In this document: in pieces, positions 9,524-17,343 of the stretch | How positions within the stretch are numbered: the first letter of the stretch is position 1 | How the letters are laid out: every line of letters begins with the position of its first letter | NCBI RefSeq assembly: GCF_025909975.1 | Contig: NZ_JAPCIO010000005.1 | Span: 1-64,000, forward strand | Direction: 5' to 3' | Length of the DNA stretch: 64,000 nt | From: Flavobacterium lacisediminis | GTDB lineage: Bacteria > Bacteroidota > Bacteroidia > Flavobacteriales > Flavobacteriaceae | Notes under the pieces: model-generated | What the model was told of the DNA's origin: nothing | What the model saw: the letters and a program-made list of their open reading frames with translations, nothing else | Databases searched by the model: none | Position numbers and translations under genes: made by a program

Positions 9524-10078
9524 TTATACGGTTAAGTCGTTTTCTTCTTGAAGTTCAATACCGCGTTTGAATATTTGGGCAATCACCAAAAGCGTAATTC
9601 CCATAAACAACCAAACATCGCCACCCGCAATTTTTAAATGCTGAATAGAAGGAATTGAAACCCCTTGTTGTACCATTTTTTCTGAAAAATTGGTTCCCCA
9701 AATCGCAAAAAAGGCAATTCCTAATGTTAAATAAGCCACGCTAAAAATAAAACGATTGACATCTTTATTAAAGGGTTGGGCCAAGTTTAGTTTTTTATCG
9801 TGAATAATCTTGATAATCAAATAAAATAGTATGGCTTTTAAAACAGCCACAATACTCATTAATGAAGTTAATGTGACAAAATGACTTTGGTTAAATTGAT
9901 ACAACGAAGACAAATCGATATGGTTCCAAAAGTAAGATGAACCTATTGGATTAATAAACAAAGTAAAAAAGGTGTTTACGAGAAATCCACCTGCATCAAT
10001 ACCAAGTCCAATAAAAATGATCCAAGCCAATACATACAATACATTTAGCATCTGTTGTGCACTAATTTTAATTTCCAT
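9524..10078 (-). CDS. DUF2975 family integral membrane protein
   Basis: From the ATG at 10078 it is 184 aa (MEIKISAQQML...). The frame stays open upstream to 10108, but those extra residues are unlike the family. Four hydrophobic segments are visible: about residues 11-35, 65-95, 110-130 and 148-168. DUF2975 proteins are inner membrane proteins of unknown biochemical function, commonly found beside a small Xre regulator as here. Sensing or signalling through the regulator is inference only. Confidence 0.85.
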   Translation of the reverse strand: MEIKISAQQMLNVLYVLAWIIFIGLGIDAGGFLVNTFFTLFINPIGSSYFWNHIDLSSLYQFNQSHFVTLTSLMSIVAVLKAILFYLIIKIIHDKKLNLAQPFNKDVNRFIFSVAYLTLGIAFFAIWGTNFSEKMVQQGVSIPSIQHLKIAGGDVWLFMGITLLVIAQIFKRGIELQEENDLTV

Positions 10079-10201
10079 AGAAGTAAATATTAAAAGTTGA
10101 TGATGCAAATGTTAATAAATATTTATTGAAAAACAATAAAAATTTAGTTATTTTAAATAAATATTTTGTAATACTTGTGTTTGTTGGGGTTTTAGGAATA
10201 A

Positions 10202-10232
10202 AAAAACTCCTGAGATTAATCAGGAGTTTTTA
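10202..10232 (-). terminator. Terminator of the pentapeptide gene
   Basis: AAACTCCTGA, loop GATTAA, TCAGGAGTTT with A and T runs on both sides. It lies directly after the stop codon at 10233. Confidence 0.85.
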
Positions 10233-10805
10233 TTATTTAATCACCAAATCGTATTTCTTCAACAATCCAGACAAATTTCCAGTAGAAAAAACAGCCCGTT
10301 TTAGTTTGTTTTTTTCTGGGTCAATGATGAAATCATAACTCGTTGAAAAATCGGTTTTGTGAGCTGTTGTGCCTATGAAAACAGCATGTCTTAAATTGCA
10401 ATTGTCAAACATGGCTTCCGATAAATCACTTTCCATAAAATCAACTGCAATCATGCTGCAATTGATGAATTGCATTTTCTTTAGTTTCAAACTGTAAAAT
10501 TGTGCATAATCAAGTAAGCTGTCTTTAAAATGAAACTCGTATAAAATTTGATCCGTCATAGCAAAATTCACCGAAGTAAAATCGCATTTCGTAAACCAAA
10601 CATCACGCAAAGACACATGGTTAATCTTCGTACCTCTAAAATTACAATCGATAAAATTGCAATCGATAAACGTAACCGCAATAAACGAACAAGCTCTGAA
10701 ATCGCAATTAGTAAATGTGCAATTTTCGTATTCTTTGTATTTTACATCGCTTTCTGCATAAGTAATATCAGAGAAATTTTGGTCGATAATATAATCTGCG
10801 TGCAT
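10233..10805 (-). CDS. Pentapeptide repeat protein
   Basis: 190 aa, mostly tandem A/C-(D/N)-F-x-x pentapeptides (CTFTNCDFRACSFIAVTF; then CNFIDCNFRGTKI) that fold as a right-handed quadrilateral beta-helix. It has the size of Qnr/McbG-type cytoplasmic proteins that mimic DNA and protect gyrase, but that activity cannot be assigned from repeats alone. No signal peptide. It stands alone between the DUF2975 pair and a tRNA gene. Confidence 0.85.
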   Translation of the reverse strand: MHADYIIDQNFSDITYAESDVKYKEYENCTFTNCDFRACSFIAVTFIDCNFIDCNFRGTKINHVSLRDVWFTKCDFTSVNFAMTDQILYEFHFKDSLLDYAQFYSLKLKKMQFINCSMIAVDFMESDLSEAMFDNCNLRHAVFIGTTAHKTDFSTSYDFIIDPEKNKLKRAVFSTGNLSGLLKKYDLVIK

Positions 10806-10879
10806 GGTTTTAGTTTAGAAATGTAAAACTACTTCAATTTTTTATCGAATCAAAAAGAAACTTATGTGTTTAAAAAAGC

Positions 10880-10887
10880 TATATTCG
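10880..10887 (+). promoter_or_regulatory. Promoter -7 box for tRNA-Ala
   Basis: TATATTCG, one base off TAnnTTTG, ends 10 bases before the tRNA start. Confidence 0.5.
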
Positions 10888-10897
10888 TGAAAATTTT

Positions 10898-10971
10898 GGG
10901 GATGTAGCTCAGTTGGCTAGAGTGCTTGACTGGCAGTCAAGAGGTCGTGGGTTCGAGCCCCATCTTCTCCA
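10898..10971 (+). tRNA. tRNA-Ala (anticodon GGC)
   Basis: A full cloverleaf can be drawn by eye: acceptor GGGGATG with CTTCTCC, D arm GCTC...GAGT, anticodon stem CTTGA/TCAAG with loop CTGGCAG (anticodon GGC, codon GCC), T arm GTGGG-TTCGAGC-CCCAT and discriminator A. The acceptor has G3:U70, the alanine identity pair, which supports the call. One U-U mismatch is seen at 6:67. The CCA end is not encoded. It stands alone with its own promoter and terminator. Confidence 0.93.
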
Positions 10972-10976
10972 CAAGA

Positions 10977-11000
10977 ATCCTGTTTCGGCAGGGTTTTTTG
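10977..11000 (+). terminator. Terminator of tRNA-Ala
   Basis: ATCCTG, loop TTTCGG, CAGGGT, then six T residues. Confidence 0.8.
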
Positions 11001-11002
11001 TT

Positions 11003-11761
11003 TTAAAACCCTTCAAAAACGCCTAGTCCAAATAAAGCAAAATCGTATTTGACTGGGTCTCTCGAATCTAACTTTCTTAAATTTTTGTCCAATTCAGCTA
11101 AAGCTTTAGCATCGTTTTGTTTGCGTGTTAGCAATTCTAATTTCCTTGCCACATTTCCCGAATGTACATCCAATGGACAAGATAGTAGAGCAGGAGAGAT
11201 GCTGTTCCAAATTCCTAAATCGACACCTTTGTTATCTTTACGAATCATCCAACGCAAATACATATTAATGCGTTTCGCTGCCGAACCATTTAACGGGTCG
11301 GAAATGTGTTTTTCAGTTCGAGCTAAATGAGGCGCTTCAAAAAACAATTGTTTAAACTCGGAAATGGTGTGTTGCATCGTTGGGTTTTCTTTCGAAAAAA
11401 CCGCTTCTAATCCGTTATGATTTTGGTAAATATGTTGTAAACCTTTAACGAATCCTACAAAGTCTTTTCCATTAAAAGTACGATGAACGAAATTTTCTAA
11501 CGATTCTAATTGTGTTTCCGAATGATTCATGACAAAATCGTAAGGTGAATTTCCCATTAAATCCATCATTTTCTTCGCATTGTTGATAATCATTTTGCGA
11601 TTTCCCCAAGCAATAGTTGCCGCCAAAAAGCCTGCAATTTCAATATCTTCTTTCAACGAATACAAATGCGGAATCTGAATTGGATCACTTTCAATGAAAT
11701 TTGGATTGTTGTACAACTCGACTTTTTCGTCTAGAAATTCTTTTAACTCGGATTGTGTCAT
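11003..11761 (-). CDS. TIGR02757 (DUF2400) family protein
   Basis: 252 aa, the expected length for TIGR02757. Characteristic strings include AATIAWGNRKMI near residue 50, FNGKDFVGFVKGL, and the C-terminal CPLDVHSGNVARKLELL and FALFGLGVF. The family is common in Bacteroidota and resembles helix-hairpin-helix DNA glycosylase-like proteins, but its reaction is not established. No signal peptide. It begins one base after the lolD-like stop, so the two are translationally linked. Confidence 0.9.
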   Translation of the reverse strand: MTQSELKEFLDEKVELYNNPNFIESDPIQIPHLYSLKEDIEIAGFLAATIAWGNRKMIINNAKKMMDLMGNSPYDFVMNHSETQLESLENFVHRTFNGKDFVGFVKGLQHIYQNHNGLEAVFSKENPTMQHTISEFKQLFFEAPHLARTEKHISDPLNGSAAKRINMYLRWMIRKDNKGVDLGIWNSISPALLSCPLDVHSGNVARKLELLTRKQNDAKALAELDKNLRKLDSRDPVKYDFALFGLGVFEGF

Positions 11762-11762
11762 T

Positions 11763-12428
11763 TTAAGAACTTACAATATTCCCATCTACCATCGTCAATT
11801 TTCTATCTGCCATGTTGGCTAATTCTTCATTGTGAGTCACAATTACAAAGGTTTGACCAAATTCATCACGCAATTTAAAGAACAATTCGTGTAGATTTTC
11901 GGCTGTATGTGTGTCTAAATTTCCTGAAGGTTCATCGGCAAAAATAACGGCTGGTTTGTTAATTAAAGCTCTCGCAACCGCAACACGTTGTTGTTCACCA
12001 CCTGAAAGTTCGCTTGGCTTGTGATGTGTTCTTTCGGCTAAACCTAAATAAGATAATAAACGTTTGGCTTCGGTTTCCACTTCTTTTTTATCGCGATTGG
12101 CTATAAATCCAGGAATACAAACATTTTCTAATGCAGTAAATTCAGGTAACAATTGGTGAAACTGAAAAATGAATCCTAAATGTTGGTTTCTAAATTTAGA
12201 AAGTTCTTTGTCTTTTAAATTCAAAACAGATGCTCCATTGATTTCTAAAACGGTATCGTTTTGTTTTGCAGGTAAATCTAAAGTACCTAAAATTTGAAGT
12301 AAAGTCGTTTTTCCAGCACCCGAAGCACCAACAATAGAAACGATTTCACCTTTCTTTATGTGTAAATCCACTCCTTTTAAAACATGAAGCGAATCGTAAT
12401 ATTTATTTAGATTTTTTGCCGTAATCAT
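11763..12428 (-). CDS. lolD: ABC transporter ATP-binding protein, LolD type
   Basis: A 221 aa ABC ATPase. Walker A is GASGAGKTT at about 34-42, the Q-loop is in [12 protein letters not shown], the signature LSGGEQQ is at about 141-147, Walker B is VIFADEP and the H-loop is in VTHNEEL. The [12 protein letters not shown] segment and short length place it in the MacB/LolD subgroup that drives lipoprotein release or MacB-type export. The membrane partners are not in this window, so LolD proper is probable but not proven. First gene of a two-gene operon with TIGR02757. Confidence 0.85.
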   Translation of the reverse strand: MITAKNLNKYYDSLHVLKGVDLHIKKGEIVSIVGASGAGKTTLLQILGTLDLPAKQNDTVLEINGASVLNLKDKELSKFRNQHLGFIFQFHQLLPEFTALENVCIPGFIANRDKKEVETEAKRLLSYLGLAERTHHKPSELSGGEQQRVAVARALINKPAVIFADEPSGNLDTHTAENLHELFFKLRDEFGQTFVIVTHNEELANMADRKLTMVDGNIVSS

Positions 12429-12548
12429 AATGGAACATTTCTACAAAGAAACAAAGATTTTCACCGAATAAAAAAACTATTCTAAAACTATTCACGTATC
12501 TCAAATAATAAAGTTTAGTTAAAATAGTATTTATGTTTAATTTTTTTA

Positions 12549-12565
12549 TAAATTTGTTAAACAAA
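12549..12565 (+). promoter_or_regulatory. msrA-folE promoter -7 box with overlapping palindromic operator
   Basis: The -7 box TAAATTTG (12549-12556) overlaps the perfect palindrome TTTGTT-A-AACAAA (12553-12565). The arrangement of -7 box followed by TTAAACAAAA is repeated on the minus strand before the fasciclin gene (60578-60595), suggesting a shared regulator acting at the transcription start. Confidence 0.6.
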
Positions 12566-12582
12566 ATAAACGAATGTAATTT

Positions 12583-13236
12583 ATGAGAAATAGTTTAAAA
12601 GGGTTGTCGTTAGTTTTGATTTTGGTTTTTGGTTCATGTACCGCTAAAGAAAAACCAATAGTAAAAGAAGAGTTTAAAGAACCATTTAATGTAAAAGTCA
12701 AAGAAGGTATGGAAGTTGCAACATTTGCTGGAGGCTGTTTTTGGTGTACAGAAGCGGTTTTCCTAGAAATAAAAGGAGTAGAGAAAGTAGTTTCAGGATA
12801 TATTGGAGGGAAAACTATCAACCCAACTTACAAGGATATTTGTACGGGAGAAACAGGTCATGCAGAAGCGATTCAGATTACATTTAATCCGAATGAAGTG
12901 GCATATGAAGATTTATTAGAAGTTTTCTTCGCAACACACGACCCAACCACTCTAAATCGTCAGGGTGCTGATGTGGGAACACAATATAGAAGTGAAATTT
13001 TCTATCATTCGGAATCTCAAAAAACGAAAGCAGAAAACTACATTCAGTTGTTAGCAAAAGAAAAATTATATGATAAAAAGATTGTAACGAAAGTGTCTTC
13101 TGCTAGTGTGTTTTATAATGCAGAAGAGTATCACCAGAATTATTACAATCAAAATTCAAGTCAAGGCTATTGTCAAATGGTGATTGCACCGAAATTAGAA
13201 AAATTGCGCAAGTATTATAAATCGAAATTAAAATAG
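12583..13236 (+). CDS. msrA: Peptide methionine-S-sulfoxide reductase, exported lipoprotein form
   Basis: 217 aa. A lipoprotein signal (VLILVFGSC, Cys19) puts the enzyme in the cell envelope. The MsrA domain follows with the catalytic GGCFWC motif (Cys52), then GETGHAEAIQI and the resolving-Cys region SQGYCQMV near the C-terminus. It reduces methionine S-sulfoxide in oxidised proteins. It is first in an apparent operon with folE, 15 bases downstream, and has a distinctive promoter palindrome. Both genes have often been associated with oxidative or light stress in flavobacteria (recalled, not checked). Confidence 0.95.
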   Translation: MRNSLKGLSLVLILVFGSCTAKEKPIVKEEFKEPFNVKVKEGMEVATFAGGCFWCTEAVFLEIKGVEKVVSGYIGGKTINPTYKDICTGETGHAEAIQITFNPNEVAYEDLLEVFFATHDPTTLNRQGADVGTQYRSEIFYHSESQKTKAENYIQLLAKEKLYDKKIVTKVSSASVFYNAEEYHQNYYNQNSSQGYCQMVIAPKLEKLRKYYKSKLK

Positions 13237-13251
13237 AAGGGAAAAATTGCT

Positions 13252-13920
13252 ATGAACACTACTATTGAAAAAGAAATATTCGACATTATCGGTGACAATC
13301 ATCAAATGACATCTGTAGAAACACCGTTACGACCAGATGCTTTTGTACGATCTGACGCTCAAAAAATGGAAGTTATTGAACACCATTTTGAAATTATTAT
13401 GAAAGAGTTAGGTTTGGACTTAACTGATGACAGTTTGCAAGGAACACCGCATCGCGTGGCAAAAATGTTTGTTCAAGAAATATTTTCAGGATTGAATCCT
13501 GCGAATAAGCCAAAGATTTCGGTTTTTGATAATTCGTATCAATATGATAAAATGTTGGTAGAGGCAAATATCAGTTTCAATTCAACTTGCGAGCATCATT
13601 TTTTACCTATTGTTGGAAAAGCGCATATTGGTTACGTTTCTTCTGGAAAAGTAATTGGTTTATCCAAACTGAATCGTATTGTAGATTACTTTGCGAAACG
13701 TCCACAAGTGCAAGAACGTATGATTATGCAAATTTTCAACGAGCTAAAAACGGTGCTAGAAACGGATAGTGTTATTGTAGTTATGGAAGCTACTCATTTG
13801 TGTGTATCAAGTCGTGGTATTAAAGACGAAAGTAGTTATACTTCAACTTTGCAGTATGGTGGTATTTTCAATCAGAAAGAATTCCGTGACGATTTTTATA
13901 AAATGATTCATAAAGAATAG
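13252..13920 (+). CDS. folE: GTP cyclohydrolase I
   Basis: 222 aa FolE. The zinc ligands are visible: Cys113 and His116 in STCEHHFLP and Cys184 in THLCVSSRG, along with GTPHRVAKMF and VIGLSKLNRIVD. It converts GTP to 7,8-dihydroneopterin triphosphate, the first step toward folate and other pterins, in the cytoplasm. It follows msrA by 15 bases and probably shares its promoter. That coupling points to stress-related pterin demand, perhaps for a photolyase or cryptochrome cofactor (inference). Confidence 0.96.
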   Translation: MNTTIEKEIFDIIGDNHQMTSVETPLRPDAFVRSDAQKMEVIEHHFEIIMKELGLDLTDDSLQGTPHRVAKMFVQEIFSGLNPANKPKISVFDNSYQYDKMLVEANISFNSTCEHHFLPIVGKAHIGYVSSGKVIGLSKLNRIVDYFAKRPQVQERMIMQIFNELKTVLETDSVIVVMEATHLCVSSRGIKDESSYTSTLQYGGIFNQKEFRDDFYKMIHKE

Positions 13921-13944
13921 ATTTAAAAAGTGGCATTTGTTTTG

Positions 13945-13952
13945 TATATTCG
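13945..13952 (+). promoter_or_regulatory. Possible promoter -7 box for 13978-14292
   Basis: TATATTCG, one base off TAnnTTTG, 25 bases before the ATG. Confidence 0.4.
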
Positions 13953-13977
13953 TAAGGGAATTTACAAGATATAAAAC

Positions 13978-14292
13978 ATGATACAAGAGCCAATTTCTTC
14001 CAATACACCTCCGTTAAAAAATAACAAAAGCTCTATGCTGATTTTGAGTTTGTTATTTGATGCTATAGGTATGTTGACATATTTAGTTCCAGTCTTTGGG
14101 GAAATAACGGATGTTTTTTGGGCTCCTATTTCTGCAATACTACTCATTTTTATGTTTAAAGGAACCGCAGGTAAATTAGCAGGTGTTTTTGGTTTAATAG
14201 AAGAATTACTTCCGTTTGTAGATGTAATCCCTACGTTTACTATTACTTGGTTTTATACGTATGTAATAAAAGGCGGACGTGGACAAGAATAA
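13978..14292 (+). CDS. Small integral membrane protein, unknown function
   Basis: 104 aa with about three hydrophobic segments (roughly residues 20-42, 45-62 and 78-95: MLILSLLFDAIGMLTYLVPV, VFWAPISAILLIFMF and the ITWFYTYVI region). The N-terminus is polar (QEPISSNTPPLKNNKSS). No family with known function is recognised. It has its own likely promoter and a terminator at its end, so it appears monocistronic. Confidence 0.75.
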   Translation: MIQEPISSNTPPLKNNKSSMLILSLLFDAIGMLTYLVPVFGEITDVFWAPISAILLIFMFKGTAGKLAGVFGLIEELLPFVDVIPTFTITWFYTYVIKGGRGQE

Positions 14293-14318
14293 AAAAAGGA
14301 GTTTATTGCTCCTTTTTT
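14291..14318. terminator. Bidirectional terminator between convergent small genes
   Basis: AAAAAAAGGAG, loop TTTATTG, CTCCTTTTTT. The hairpin overlaps the last codons of the minus-strand gene 14303-14635, so one element ends both genes. Confidence 0.75.
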
Positions 14319-14635
14319 AATTTCGAATCTATGTATTTTCCAATAAAACCTAATTTCATTCGGTCGAGCATTTTCTTTTCAAACTCCCAGAAAAAATTAA
14401 ATTGACCAAAAATAAGTCCAATAAGAACTAATAAAACTTGATAAATAGGAAAGATTAATACTAATCGTAGAATTCTATATAACCAGTGAGGTTGAAAAGT
14501 TTCAGGAATTCCTATTAAATTTAAAAAAGGTTTTGCTAATTGCAATGAACTAAAACCTGTAATAGCAAATACTATAAAAATAATCGTTAATTGCCAGTTT
14601 GATGTTACATTCCAGCGTTCTTTAAGTTTCTTCAT
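14303..14635 (-). CDS. Small membrane protein, probably DUF6787 family
   Basis: 110 aa with two or three membrane segments (about residues 15-32, 48-63 and 66-80). The N-terminus KLKERWNVTSNWQLTIIFIV and the central PHWLYRILRLVLIFPIYQ match my memory of the flavobacterial DUF6787 family; this was not checked. Function unknown. Three bases separate it from the upstream lipoprotein gene, so they form an operon. Confidence 0.75.
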   Translation of the reverse strand: MKKLKERWNVTSNWQLTIIFIVFAITGFSSLQLAKPFLNLIGIPETFQPHWLYRILRLVLIFPIYQVLLVLIGLIFGQFNFFWEFEKKMLDRMKLGFIGKYIDSKLKKEQ

Positions 14636-14638
14636 AAA

Positions 14639-15070
14639 TTATATTCTCGGTACAAAACCACCTAATTGTTGTTTATTTGTAAGTTGAAAATAGACCAAGT
14701 AATTATAAATCATATAATTTACTTCAAACCCATAATCAATTCCAGTTTGGTAATTAATTGTCATTTCATATAAATTTGGATTGTATTGAGAAGGTAACAT
14801 GGCTCTTCTGTTCCATTCTAATACCCAAATTCTATTTCTTGCCTCTAAATAAGATTGCGAATAATAATTTCTTGGTCTGGCATAACTATTAAACCAAGAA
14901 GTAAATCCACCATCAATAATAATAACATCGTATTCAATTTCTTCGTTTGATATACGAATTGTATCGCTTTCTAGTTTTGGTTTGTCTTCAAAAGTTTTTT
15001 GAGTTTTTGATGAATTACAAGCCATGAGCATAAAAAAGGCTACAAAAAATGAAGTAACAATTGATTTCAT
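14639..15070 (-). CDS. Lipoprotein, probably DUF6146 family
   Basis: 143 aa with a lipoprotein signal (FFVAFFMLMAC, Cys18). The conserved body reads EYDVIIIDGGFTSWFN, ARPRNYYSQSYLEARN, MLPSQYNPNLYEMTIN and ends in a YLVYFQLTN segment. I associate this with DUF6146, a Bacteroidetes family of unknown function (from memory). Probably attached to the outer membrane. First gene of a two-gene operon with the small membrane protein. Confidence 0.8.
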   Translation of the reverse strand: MKSIVTSFFVAFFMLMACNSSKTQKTFEDKPKLESDTIRISNEEIEYDVIIIDGGFTSWFNSYARPRNYYSQSYLEARNRIWVLEWNRRAMLPSQYNPNLYEMTINYQTGIDYGFEVNYMIYNYLVYFQLTNKQQLGGFVPRI

Positions 15071-15097
15071 ATCTTTTGTTATTTAGAGGATATAAAG

Positions 15098-15130
15098 ATA
15101 AAAAAAAGCACCGACATAGGTCGATGCTTT
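15098..15130 (-). terminator. Terminator of the DUF937-like gene
   Basis: Minus strand AAAGCATCGAC, loop CTAT, GTCGGTGCTTT (one mismatch), followed by seven T residues. Confidence 0.75.
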
Positions 15131-15150
15131 AAAATATTTATAAAGAAATT

Positions 15151-15705
15151 TTATTTACCAAAAAGTTTTCCAAGTAAACCACCTAATCCACCTTTTTTTG
15201 TAACGGCAGACATTGCATCACTCATATCAACTTTCCCATCATTATTTTGATCTAAACCAAATTGACCACCATATTTAGAAACAGCATCCATTAAGCCACC
15301 GCCTTGACCTCCAGAAATAGCACTTACTAAGTCGCTCATGTTAAAACCTGGCTGGTTAGGATCTTTTGCTTTGTTAACTAATCCACCTAAAATTTGCGGA
15401 ATTAATCCACCAGCTACGCTTCCTGCTGCATCAGATGATAAACCAAATTTTTCACCTAAATTTCCAGTTACTTTTTCTGTTAATTGTTGAACTACTGGGT
15501 TGTTACCATCAATTGGCGTTTTACCACTTAACATTCCTGTTAAATCGCTAATGTTTCCACTAGCTACCATATCTTGTAAACCTGAAAGGATAGAACCTCC
15601 GGCTTCTTGCATTACAGCGTCATTTTGTTCATTAGGCACTGCTGGATTGTTTACGACAGCTTCGCCACCAAATTGTTTTACTAATTCTGAGAGTTGATCA
15701 AACAT
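15151..15705 (-). CDS. DUF937/YidB-like Gly-rich protein with an EF-hand loop
   Basis: 184 aa with no signal peptide. The body has glycine-rich amphipathic helices typical of DUF937/YidB-like proteins (GGSILSGLQDMV, AGSVAGGLIPQILGG, GGGLMDAVSKYGGQFG). Residues about 152-163 form a canonical calcium-type EF-hand loop, DQNNDGKVDMSD. The tail GGLGGLLGKLFGK is hydrophobic-basic. Function unknown; calcium binding is a reasonable inference from the loop, and membrane association is possible. Monocistronic. Confidence 0.75.
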   Translation of the reverse strand: MFDQLSELVKQFGGEAVVNNPAVPNEQNDAVMQEAGGSILSGLQDMVASGNISDLTGMLSGKTPIDGNNPVVQQLTEKVTGNLGEKFGLSSDAAGSVAGGLIPQILGGLVNKAKDPNQPGFNMSDLVSAISGGQGGGLMDAVSKYGGQFGLDQNNDGKVDMSDAMSAVTKKGGLGGLLGKLFGK

Positions 15706-15744
15706 GTTTTTTTAGTTTTTAGTTCAGTTAAAGATAATAAAATT

Positions 15745-16701
15745 TTAGTTATTTTTCAATAAACTGATAATCTGCTCTGCAAGTTCTGTGCCAATTCTAT
15801 CTTGTGCTTCTTCAGTAGCGGCTCCAATGTGAGGAGTTAATGAAATTTTTGGGTGCATTAAAATTTGAATTTCTGGATTTGGTTCGTTTTCAAAAACATC
15901 TAAACCAGCAAATAAAACTTTTCCTTCATCTAAAGCTTCAATTAAAGCTACTTCATTAATTACACCACCACGAGCACAATTTACGATTCCTACATTTTCT
16001 TTCATTAACTGAAATTCTTCTTTATCAATTACATAACCATCTTGTGCTGGAACGTGTAAAGTAATAAAATCAGAATGTTTGATAACATCTTCTAATGATT
16101 CCGTAACGATTTCAACATTGATGAATTGTCCGTTGTAGAAATCTACTCTGATAACCGCTTCGTTAACATATTTATCAGCAGCAATAACTTTCATTCCTAA
16201 TCCTAATGCCATTTTTGCAGCGGCTTGTCCAATTCGACCAAAACCAATAATTCCTAATGTTTTACCGCGAAGTTCAATTCCGTTAGCATAAGCTTTTTTC
16301 AATCCGTCAAAGTTGGTATCGCCTTCTAAAGGCATATTTCTGTTGGCATCATGTAAAAAACGAACACCTGTAAATAAATGAGCAAAAACCAATTCAGCCA
16401 CACTTTCAGATGAAGAAGCTGGCGTATTGATAACATGTAAACCTTTTTCACGTGCGTATGCTACATCAATGTTATCCATTCCGACGCCACCACGACCAAT
16501 GATTTTTAATCCTGGACAAGCATCAATAATATCTTTACGAACTTTTGTTGCACTACGGACTAATATTACTTTTACATCGTTTGTGTTGATATAGTTGGCA
16601 ACTTGTTCTTGAGCCACTTTCGTAGTAATTACTTCAAAACCTCCTTTTTCTAAAGCTTTGATACCACTTTTTGAAATTCCGTCGTTTGCTAAAACTTTCA
16701 T
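15745..16701 (-). CDS. serA: D-3-phosphoglycerate dehydrogenase (D-2-hydroxyacid dehydrogenase family)
   Basis: NAD-dependent D-2-hydroxyacid dehydrogenase of 318 aa from the ATG at 16701; an upstream ATG at 16713 would add MTKK. The Rossmann motif is GIIGFGRIGQAAA. Catalytic Arg is in NCARGGVIN, Glu in VFENEPNP and His in LTPHIGAA. It lacks the C-terminal ACT domain, like the short SerA form. Clustering with serC (two genes upstream) supports oxidation of 3-phosphoglycerate as the first step of serine synthesis, in the cytoplasm. Confidence 0.9.
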   Translation of the reverse strand: MKVLANDGISKSGIKALEKGGFEVITTKVAQEQVANYINTNDVKVILVRSATKVRKDIIDACPGLKIIGRGGVGMDNIDVAYAREKGLHVINTPASSSESVAELVFAHLFTGVRFLHDANRNMPLEGDTNFDGLKKAYANGIELRGKTLGIIGFGRIGQAAAKMALGLGMKVIAADKYVNEAVIRVDFYNGQFINVEIVTESLEDVIKHSDFITLHVPAQDGYVIDKEEFQLMKENVGIVNCARGGVINEVALIEALDEGKVLFAGLDVFENEPNPEIQILMHPKISLTPHIGAATEEAQDRIGTELAEQIISLLKNN

Positions 16702-16747
16702 TTTTTTTGTCATTGTGAGGAAGGAAACAATATCATCCTCAAATTAA

Positions 16748-17341
16748 TTATAATTTGTTTTTTAAATTTTCTTTTATTTTTGAAAACCATTCATTTTTAA
16801 TAATACTTAATACGATTGCATCAATTCGTTCTCCTTTTGCATCGGTACTAAAATTTCTCATAATACCTTCTTGGAAACAACCAATGCTTTTCATTGCATT
16901 AATACTTCTTACATTTAAATTATTGGCTCTAAATCCAACTCGTTCTAATTGCATTTTTTCGAAAGCAAATTCTAAAAGTAAAAATTTACAGTTTTTGTTT
17001 AAAGAAGTTCCCTGAAATTCTTTTCCGTACCAAGTAAAACCAATTTCTAAATGCTTTGCCTCTAAATTTATATTGTAAAAACGAGTACTTCCCGCTATTT
17101 GATTTTTCACCTTATCAAAAACTACAAAAGGATATTCCAATTGTTTTTCCTTTTGTATTAATGCTTTATCAATGTATTTTTTTAAATTTTCTGGATTATC
17201 TGGTCCATTTGCATTAAAACTCCAAAGTTCAGGTTCATTAATAGAAAACTTAACTAATTCTTCATAATCAGTTGCTTGTAGTGGTTGCAATCGCACTACA
17301 TCATTTTCTAAAATATAATCTTCTTTGAAATTAAAATTCAT
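16748..17341 (-). CDS. GNAT family N-acetyltransferase (RimJ/RimL type)
   Basis: 197 aa Acetyltransf_3 domain: VRLQPLQATDYEELV at the N-terminus, LEIGFTWYGKEFQGT where acetyl-CoA binds, then FEKMQLERVGFRANNLN and SINAMKSIGCFQEG. It transfers acetyl from acetyl-CoA to an amine; the acceptor is not evident. It starts 2 bases after the serC stop, so it is cotranscribed between serC and serA. A link to serine metabolism is inferred from position only. Confidence 0.88.
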   Translation of the reverse strand: MNFNFKEDYILENDVVRLQPLQATDYEELVKFSINEPELWSFNANGPDNPENLKKYIDKALIQKEKQLEYPFVVFDKVKNQIAGSTRFYNINLEAKHLEIGFTWYGKEFQGTSLNKNCKFLLLEFAFEKMQLERVGFRANNLNVRSINAMKSIGCFQEGIMRNFSTDAKGERIDAIVLSIIKNEWFSKIKENLKNKL

Positions 17342-17343
17342 AG

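Noticed and set aside
10126..10338. Plus-strand 70-residue frame overlapping the pentapeptide gene terminator
   Set aside because: It reads through the terminator hairpin and the end of a real gene; composition is Phe/Lys/Leu-rich noise.
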